64,000 nt of DNA from Prunus persica (taxonomy: Eukaryota > Streptophyta > Magnoliopsida > Rosales > Rosaceae): assembly GCF_000346465.2 (NCBI RefSeq), contig NC_034014.1:20182367-20246366 (forward strand), given 5' to 3'. Positions within the stretch are counted from its first letter, which is position 1. Each line of letters starts with the position of its first letter. The notes beneath the pieces were generated by a model. That model worked only from the letters and a program-made list of their open reading frames with translations. It searched no databases and was not told where the DNA came from. Positions 56,698 to 64,000 of this stretch are shown one piece after another. The position numbers and the translations under genes are program-made.

Positions 56698-58979
56698 AGC
56701 TGAGCTATATCTGGTCTAGTATACTTCCAGAAAAACATTTAAGGATCAACGGATAAGACTAATAAAAATGCTTCAATACTTTCTTAGTATAAGCAAGAAT
56801 CTCGTTGGCATAATGCTCGATCGAGACAAATATTTCGTGAAGTCTGCAGAAGCTTTAATGTGTTGCAATCACATTATAATCAATGTACTCACTGAGGTAA
56901 TTTATGCATATTAATATTGAGTACAAACTTTGTGCTTCAAGCACATTTCCTTTAGGGACTTGCTTTATGCAATATCAATCCTCTCAACGGATTTTGTCTA
57001 AAAAGGGATTAAACTTTATGACACATTATATAGCTTTAACCCAGCTATTTATACATCTTTAGGGAATCGCTTCTGGCGATATGCTCCGTGCATTTAATAA
57101 CCTTTAAAGATAATATGTTGGTCTCCGTAATTGTGTAATAAAAGGGGGGGTTTGGGGGGGGGGGGGGCACAATTGAATCTGTAAATATGGAGAAAACCCA
57201 ACATTCCTTGTTTCTGCCAGAAACATTGTATCATACGAAGTAGGTATATTCCCTTTTATTCCGAACACCCAAGTATAACTTTCAGTATTAACAAATTTTG
57301 GGGTTCGTACTGTGGGTTTGTTCTTTCACGTTCATTCTCATCTATAATGGATTTACCTCATTCCATTTTGGCCAATGATATTGTCGACATTTAATAATTG
57401 AACGTGGTTCCAATCAACACAGCCCATTGATGATTTGAGTAGCTACTCCAAAACCAAAAATTGTCATTCATCAATTCATAATCTCACAATTCTCATGTGC
57501 ATGCGCATGCATCAATTATAAGCATTCCTTTGCTTTTGGGTACCCAAGCCACTTCATGGGGCTTTTATTATGTGAGAATGTGGATAATAACCTCCAATGG
57601 AGCGTTATTTTACAGTAGGGCGTGGATAATCTCTATTTAGAGAGTTGGAACATTTAGAACCCATATATCTGTCATGCTGCAGGCATGCCACAGATTAATA
57701 CATACATGTCAATTAATTTCTGGGACTTTAACCCATATAATTTGCTACGCATTAGGCGTGCATAATATCAATATTGACATGTCAAAGGATTGTCCTTTCG
57801 GGACTTCAATCCATATCATTTGCTACGCAACAGGCGTGCACCCATATTGATCGCTGCTATACCCATATTCTGTTCTTATGGGACTTTAATCTGTGCAGTG
57901 TATTATCAATGTATCCAACTTGCAATCTGTAAAATTTGCATTAATAATTCATGGATACATACAAGCCATTCTTTTGGAACGGACTTATCTCCCCATTTGG
58001 TTACCTTTCAAGATAAAATATCAAATAAGTATATAAGCATATAATAACACAAATACTGCTTACATCCTTAGGTGGGAGAAACTTTTCTTAAGTATCATTC
58101 AAGCTTGTATCGGCCCAGTAAATGTAGCGCTTGATGATCTAGTTATATCCTGCAAGAGTAAAATCACAACTCTTTTCTCTGTCAAAAACAAATAACCGTC
58201 ATAGTTAGGATCACTTCATAGATTCATTCTTCAGATGTTCATTCTAAAGAAATAAAATCTCTTATGAACAGAGAGTTATAAAAAGAAAGAAAAGATACAA
58301 AGATTGTGATATTGATTGCAAGGTAAGGTAAGCAATCAAGGAAGGAAGCTGGTGGGAGCAAACAACAAGCTCTCATTTCTCCTAGTCTAGAAGGACCTCA
58401 GGAGATTAGAGCATAAGGTCGCCTTCACAGTTCCCGGATGTGGCGGAAACGTGATCAGGGATAGTCTCGCTTCCTGAATGGATGATCAGAGATAGTCTTG
58501 CTTCTCTGGCATATTAAGTGCTCACTGATAAGAAAAACAAGTAGATATCGCATCACTAGGTATGGAGAAAACTGGATGTCTTCTGCAAAGAAAATTTCGT
58601 TAGTAACACATTTATACACAAATAAGATGAATAGGTAGAACTGGTGAATTTCAAATTAACCATAGAAAAATTGCAAGATTCTCGGGGCACTTTTGAAAAA
58701 GTAGCTCCGTGAAATCCGTAAAGCAAGATCAGCTTTGACGAAAAATAATACTTGAAAACACCGAAAGTGCCGACATGCATTATCAGAGGCCACATGAAGT
58801 TTTGGAATCTGGGAAAGAAAAAGATAATTTGGGGATCTGAGATAATATTGGGATCCTGGAAACTGTAGCCATATTTCCTCCTATAGATATGGCCTTTGCA
58901 AAACTTGATTGGAGCAACTGCGTTTCAACTTGCTCTTTTCCTGTTATAATAATTGCGCACATTCTTAAAATTTGCACCT

Positions 58980-60430
58980 GTGGTTTTTACGTCTTTTCAA
59001 AATGACGGTTTTGAACCTTGTGCCTTATAGGTTCAAATAACCACATCGACTCTCCCAAATTTCATATTTCAACGTATGGGAGCCCGGAACTTTTGGCCTG
59101 GGCTAAACACAAAATCAGAATTTATTTGCCCTTTTCAAATGGACATGAAATATGGATTGAGTAAAAGCCACGCTAATATCTCATATATTTGGGTTCATGA
59201 GCTTCCTGCCCAGATATAACAAAATATGTGGGGAGCCTCAATTCATCATTCTCTTATGCCAAAGAGATATGTGGCGTACCACAATTTGCAATAATACCTC
59301 AAGGGTTGTCCATTTAATTGTTGGAACTTCAGGTTCTCAACACTGTTAGATTTTGAACTTCTGGCCAAAATCACATATTCTCATGGTATGGACATTCAAT
59401 CCCCTTAGATTTTGAACTTCGGGCCAAAATCACATATTCTCATGGTATGGACATTTTTACAATTTTCTGTACATATTTCTGGACTTCAAGCCCTTACATA
59501 ATTGTCCATATTTTGAGGAACTTCTGGCATCTCATTTAATTGCTCATCCATGAGTTTAAGGAACTGCAGGTTCCCTTTTTGAATAGTGATAGTTTACCCA
59601 AAATGGTAAATATTTATGCATACATCACTATTCATGTATACGACACTATTTATGTGTACAGTACATTTGCCAGTACAGTTATCATCCATGTGTACGGCAT
59701 TATGAACCAATATGGTACTGTTACATCATTAAGGAACCCCAGGTCCTTATTTACATGTCAGGAATCAAGGACCCTCAAGTCCGATCACATGTTTACAAAT
59801 ATAGTACCGGAGAGACTGCCAGCTCTCATATTAACATCATTATCAAGGATCTTCAAGTCCTGATGTAATTGTATGATGAGGATCAAGGAACTTCTGGTCC
59901 TGATCTGCTTACTGTAAAAAACTCATCATACAGCACATTTAATCCATAAAATAAATTGCTGGTAAATAAATTACCGGTATGGACGATAAACCCGCACCAC
60001 ACTTTAAATAAATGTAAATGTGCGGTAAATTAAATTCATAAAGTTAAGGTGCTTGTATGGGCATTAATTCTGCTCCATTTATTTAAATAAAAATAAAGGC
60101 GTGGACGATAAACCCGCACCACCCTTTTAAATAAATGTAAATGTGTGGTAAATTAAATTCATAAATTAAATTGCTTGCTGTATGGACGTTAATCCCGCAC
60201 CATACCTTAAATAAAATTAAATGTGCGGTAAAGTAAATTATGCTTGTATGGGCACTAATTCTGCTCCATACATTTAAATAAAAGTAAAGGCGTGGACGAT
60301 AAACCCGCACCACCCTTTTAAATAAATGTAAATGTGCGGTAAATTAAATGCATAAATTAAATTGCTTGCTGTATGGACGTTAATCCCGCACCATACTTTA
60401 AATAAAATTAAATGTGGGGTTAAAACCACC
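58980..60430. repeat. short tandem repeats in the LARD-like element
   Basis: At 59330-59900 a GAACTTCNGGTCC-type word recurs every 40-90 bases, and a 60-base stretch near 59345 is repeated at 59407. At 59965-60430 a unit of about 120 bases (GTGCGGTAAATTAAATTCAT, then CCCGCACCA and TTTAAATAAA) is repeated three to four times. The tyrosine-rich minus frames 60083-60313 and 60274-60483 come from it. Confidence 0.85.
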
Positions 60431-60957
60431 ACTGAATAAAATAAGAAAAATGTTAGTATTAGTAACGGTCTCCCACTGATCATATGTTTAGTATTTCCAA
60501 GGGTCCATTTTTGTTAATGGTTAGTAATAGAAAAGCAGATAAATATAATAGAAAATAATAGGGAAGATCAGGGAGCAGAGATCTTATCGCTACTTTAGGG
60601 TCAGTGCCCTTGCTGAGTTTGCTTTTCTTTATCGGTGGGTTTTACTATTCTCATCAAAAGATGTTTCAGCACTTTCCTTGGGTCAGTGGCTAATAATCTC
60701 AGCACCCAAGTTGTGCCTCAGACCTCGACCACTATGCTCACGATCCACAGCCCCACCACAATTAAGAATAAAAATATTTACCTGTGGTTTCAACCCAAAT
60801 TGTGATGACGACGACGGCGGTGATGGGCTCTGCAAAGGTGGATGGCAGAAGCGGATTCTGCAATTCCAGCTCGACATTCTACAGCAAGCGCAAGCCCATA
60901 CCACTCCCTCACCACGATTCCTTTTTTTTTTTTTTTTTCAGCCCTTTGAAAGCACAG

Positions 60958-61175
60958 GATTATTCTTTTGCTGAATTCAGTCCCAGCCACCACAAAAGGT
61001 GTAACTCCAGCTATGGCTCCAACAACAATTTGCCAAGTGGCTAGCTGCTGGTTCTGGTTGCATGGTTTTCTGGTCAAGCTTGCATGCTTTGAGATGTGAA
61101 GGCATCTTCCTAAGAGAGTGTTGTTGGAGGAACTTGGAGTTGCCATTTGTGTGAAGGAAGAGACTGAGGCTTCCA
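60958..61175 (-). pseudogene. captured exon of a plastid DnaJ-zinc-finger-like protein
   Basis: From the ATG at 61175 the frame gives about 73 residues: a Ser/Thr-rich, transit-peptide-like N-terminus, then ATWQIVVGAIAGVTPFVVAG and TEFSKRII. That block is typical of small plant plastid proteins with a DnaJ-type Cys-rich domain; in those the next exon brings the CxxCxGxG repeats. Here the cysteine part is absent and a short A run follows. It lies inside the LTR element in the element's own direction. Similarity is from memory. Confidence 0.5.
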
Positions 61176-61455
61176 TATTTGGTCGTGTGATGAGTTGAGA
61201 GAGAGAGAGGGTATCGGCTGAATTGAAAGTCACCACAGCTTCATATTGGGCCACGTTGCATTTCCGCACTCAGCAAGTCCAAGATCTATTTCGCCACCAC
61301 CACCACTCATGCCTTTCACAAAGCTCCAAGAACACGGGCCAGAAGATCAAGATCAAGAAAAGAGAGCCCAAGAACCAGTCTTTGAGAAGAAAAATCAAGC
61401 AAGAAGACCCAGAAAAGGTTGAGGAGAAAATACTTATGTGAAAGGAACAGATTAC

Positions 61456-61848
61456 TCACTGAAGGCTCACAAAGATATCATCTTCTACTGGATCTCCAAC
61501 ACCATGGTCAAATGACGGTGCATAATCTGATCCCTGACTTCTCAGAGTCTTGAGAGACTTGAGTAGTAGCTCAGGGTTAAAGGTCCATGGAGCTGAATCA
61601 CCGATTTGTAAGATGAAGGTGTAGTTCCTAGAGCTTAAGCCAGCTGTGAAATTACTTTCACAACCCCGCCTAGTCCGGTGGACCCGCTGAAAGAGATCCA
61701 TAGGCAGATGGGAATTCTCATGGCCATGGCTGTGGTCACTGGCCATGAACTTCTTGGTCACCGAATGATGAAGAGCACCACTTGATTTATTAAATCTTGT
61801 TTTTTTTTTTTTTTTTTTTTTTGAAACAGGTGCTGGAAAACACAGCAT
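61456..61848 (-). CDS. hypothetical ORF in the LARD-like element
   Basis: A 130-residue frame that starts shortly after the primer site of the element. The first ~20 residues come from an A run (poly-Lys), so a better start may be the internal Met of MASDHSHGHENSHLPMDLFQ. The rest (HRTRRGCESNFTAGLSSRNY, DSAPWTFNPELLLKSLKTLR) is not repetitive and not like gag. I do not recognise it; it may be a captured host exon or a remnant of a lost element gene. Confidence 0.35.
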   Translation of the reverse strand: MLCFPAPVSKKKKKKKTRFNKSSGALHHSVTKKFMASDHSHGHENSHLPMDLFQRVHRTRRGCESNFTAGLSSRNYTFILQIGDSAPWTFNPELLLKSLKTLRSQGSDYAPSFDHGVGDPVEDDIFVSLQ

Positions 61849-61930
61849 CAGACATAGAAGAGTTGAGGTTTGAGGCTTGGCAGAGAAAGAGAGAGAGAGC
61901 GTTGAGGCTCTGAATTTGGAGATAGAGAAA

Positions 61931-61944
61931 TCGTACTGATAACG
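61931..61944 (-). promoter_or_regulatory. probable primer-binding site
   Basis: On the minus strand CGTTATCAGTACGA follows the 5' LTR. Similar CGTTATCAGCACGA sequences stand in this position in a group of plant copia elements. Confidence 0.6.
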
Positions 61945-62118
61945 AGTTATAAATCAAGAGGAAATTGGAGAGGAAATTGAGAGAGAGAGAAAGTAGAGAA
62001 ATTGAGTTTTATCATTCTCATTTCTGATATCTGTGTGTATCTGACAAAGAGAAGGAGAGGGGGTATTTATAGGTAAAGCTACTTCTAATAGAGGTGGGCT
62101 CCACTTATATTTACAACA
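61945..62118 (-). repeat. 5' LTR of the LARD-like element
   Basis: Matches 55902-56075; TSD GAATT follows at 62119-62123. Confidence 0.9.
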
Positions 62119-62123
62119 GAATT

Positions 62124-62924
62124 CAGATTATAAGTCTAACAATTGAATCCATATGGTGCCAAATAAAAAACAAGATACTCATGCTCCAATGCTCCAATGC
62201 TGAAGATACTTAGTTAAACAGGAGTTGATTTAACAAATGCAGCAAGTATCTAGTTATGTCATTGCCTAATTACTTGACAGATGAAGATTTTAACAAATAT
62301 GCAGATGCCAAATTAACAAATTAGACAATCAGAATGAGAGCCAATGTAAGTCAAATGTAAAACTGAAAGTTCTGGAATAAGCAGAGAGTGATCACTCAAG
62401 CTTGGGTGGACTTCATTGACTGTCTTACAGAAATCAGTTGACATTACAACTGAGAGTTCATGGATAGTGTTGACATGTGCATCGACTTTCTTCAAACATA
62501 AAACGTGCACAAGACACATCCAGAAATAAAAACAAGAAATTCAATTGCAAACACAAGAGAAATTCAAAACCCAAGTTAAATTTATGATTACCTGTGAGTT
62601 CTAAGCAGATCCCCATTTAGTACCAATTATATTACACAAATAGATAGTCTTATCATAATCTCGTATTTTTTTGACACATATTTAGCCTCCCAAAATCGTG
62701 GTTAGGATTTCAAGCCAAACAAGAAACTCATCTAATTGCATAATCTTAAAACCAGGCCACTTTCCAGGCCCTACAACTCAACAACAAAACACTAAAAGGT
62801 AAAAAAAAAAAATGAACTAGAATTTCTGAACAAAAAAAACAAAAAACAAAAAGGTTAAAAAATGCAACCACTAAACTATATACAGCTTAAATCAAGGGTT
62901 TAGGGAAAACGAATTGTGACCCTA
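62124..62924. other. intergenic, no gene seen
   Basis: AT-rich sequence; no coding frame with support. Confidence 0.5.
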
Positions 62925-63535
62925 TATGTAATAACTCAAACCTAAATTAATAGTTAATTATTAATTTATTAAGAGGAAAAGACAATTTTGCCCTTAGAAT
63001 AATTTAGTAAAGAAAAGTTGACTTTTTGATTGAGAAGGAATTTGACAATTTCACACACACCATTGTGTAGAGCACGACGAAACGAGTTCGTAGACACGAA
63101 GTGGGCTCGAATCGGGGCTTTGACGAAGAAAATACGGTTAAAATACTATGAGGGGCAAAATGGTAATGTGAAAAAAAAAATCAGATTTTAAAACCTCATT
63201 CTCTCTCTCTCTCTCGCTCTTTCTCTCTCTCCCCTGTTGCGCAGCCCCTCCCCCGACGGTTTTTTCTACAGCCGATTGGCTTTTGAGCCACCATCACCAC
63301 CACAGGCCGCCATCGGCCACAAGATCGAACCCAAACGAAAAGCCACCACCCCCTCTTCCCTTTCCGATCGATCTCAGCCCCTGGAACCGCCAGATTCCTT
63401 CTGAAAAAGCTGTGCCGGTTTTGACAGAAACTTCACCGGCTGCATTCGTCGTCGTTCGGCCACCATTTCTGACGATCCAGGTATGGATTCTGAACCTCTC
63501 AAGCTGTTCTAGCTGCCTGTTGGGTAGGATTCAAT
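62925..63535 (+). repeat. probable LTR fragment (Ty3 type)
   Basis: Starts TGTAATAACTCAAACC, a form common at the start of plant Ty3 LTRs. It continues with TTTTGCCCTT-, GACGAAACGAGTTCG- and GGGGCAAAATGGTAAT-type sequence and a CT-rich, then GC-rich leader-like part. The 172-residue frame 63283-63801 falls over this region and the next element, and I do not take it as a gene. No second LTR is in the window. Confidence 0.4.
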
Positions 63536-63720
63536 TAGGGCTGGCAATGGGTCGTGTCGTGTCGGGTTCGTGTCGTGTCGGGATAATAAACGTGTCAAGA
63601 ATGCTCAACCCGAACCCAACCTATTTAATAAACGTGTCGTGTCGGGTTCGGGTCGTCTTTTATCGTGCGGGTTTCGAGTCGTGTAACGGGTTCATAAAGA
63701 ATAACATACATGTTACAAAA
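63536..63720. mobile_element. hAT-like element, left end
   Basis: TAGGGCTGGCAATGGG followed by GTCGTGTCGGG repeats in both directions is the form of a hAT-type MITE end. The other end was not found before the window ends. Confidence 0.5.
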
Positions 63721-63723
63721 CTC

Positions 63724-64000
63724 ACAACCGAAAAAATTTTAATTAAAAAAAACAGAGAGAGTAGAGAAAATATAAGGAAAATAAAGAAAGAAAAAAGATA
63801 GAGAGAGGAGAGAAGAGAGAAGGAAAAGAAAGAAAAAAAAAATAGAGAGAGAGAGAGAGAGGAGAGAAGATTGAAGGAAAGAAAGAAAGAAAAAAGAGAG
63901 ATGAGAGAAAACTAAAGAGAAGGAAAAAAAAAGAAAAAAAAAATGAGAGAAGAGGAAAGGAAAAGAGAGGAAAAAAAAAAGAGAGAGGAGAAGAAAGAAG
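63724..64000. repeat. purine-rich (GA/AAAG) tract to window end
   Basis: Nearly unbroken A and G on this strand, made of GAGAGA and GAAAGAAA words. Confidence 0.9.

Larger units (their letters stand above)
55902..62118 (-). mobile_element. large non-autonomous LTR element (LARD-like) with captured host sequence
   Basis: A 6217-bp element with 174-bp LTRs and 5-bp TSD GAATT (55897-55901, 62119-62123). On the minus strand the LTRs start TGTTGTAAATATAAG and end TTATAAC plus one or two bases. The LTRs differ at about three positions. The interior of 5.87 kb has no gag, integrase or reverse transcriptase. It holds gene-like exons near its 5' end (60678-61850), short tandem repeats (58980-60430) and a four-copy 80-bp repeat near its 3' end. 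Confidence 0.9.

Noticed and set aside
60083..60483. Two similar minus-strand frames of 69-76 residues
   Set aside because: Products of the tandem repeat in the LARD-like element, which also explains why they resemble each other.
61223..61441. Plus-strand Lys-rich 72-residue frame
   Set aside because: Opposite to the direction of the LTR element and its exon-like frames; biased composition, no motif.
63283..63801. 172-residue plus-strand frame starting with a His run
   Set aside because: It crosses from LTR-like sequence into a hAT end; composition is low-complexity and no domain is visible.

Overview
The window is plant nuclear DNA, from a eudicot and probably a woody rosid such as a Rosaceae species. 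That lineage guess is an inference from protein similarity and repeat style; nothing in the window proves it. The DNA is AT-rich and dominated by transposable elements inserted into each other. Two assembly gaps (runs of N) are present, at 1-58 and 21708-22070. Only one ordinary host gene looks intact: a MIZ1-like (DUF617) gene at 9351-10085 on the minus strand. A CC-NBS-LRR resistance gene (34474 to 30103, minus) would be open along its whole length, but a young LTR element sits inside it.

Layout. 1280-6431: decayed full-length Ty1/copia element (minus) with 234-bp LTRs and TSD TAATA. 9351-10085: MIZ1-like gene. 10445-10690: Tourist-like MITE. 13909-27269: a 13.4-kb CACTA (En/Spm) transposon, TSD TCT, inserted into the gag of an older copia remnant. 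It carries two complete spliced genes on the plus strand: a TNPA-like protein fused to a Ulp1/C48 SUMO-protease-type domain (17026-20569) and a TNP2-type transposase (22558-25908). It also holds a captured, rearranged piece of the host proteasome gene RPN6 (14996-15403) and long arrays of a CGACGG/CCGTCG motif. 27586-27719: an unexplained fold-back hairpin. 30103-34474: the NBS-LRR gene with a non-autonomous copia insertion at 31706-33366 (TSD CACAC, LTRs identical by eye). 35771-36546 and 45079-46562: two independent three-copy tandem arrays. 37012-40708: decayed DUF1985-Ulp1 (Kaonashi/MULE-type) gene with a hAT MITE inside. 41660-42240: minisatellites. 42798-44350: GRF zinc-finger exon and an F-box-like pseudogene. 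48147-48587: unknown exon. 49822-51594: FAR1/MULE transposase pseudogene (minus). 53198-54934: a degenerate 383-bp CACTA MITE holding both a Mutator-type MITE and an internally deleted hAT element. 55902-62118: a large non-autonomous LTR element (minus, TSD GAATT) with no pol but with host-gene-like exons. 62925-64000: LTR-like sequence, a hAT end and a purine-rich tract.

How the parts work together. The CACTA unit looks autonomous: TIRs, TSD, both genes and all their splice sites are consistent. Its motif arrays are the expected binding sites for the TNPA-like protein. The same motif fills all five introns of that protein's own gene but neither intron of the transposase gene, which suggests self-regulation or a shared origin. 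The two copia elements belong to one LTR family, so the element in the resistance gene was probably mobilised in trans by a relative of the one at 1280-6431.

Limits. All calls come from reading the sequence without database searches. Product names rest on recognised motifs, and mutation counts were made by eye.
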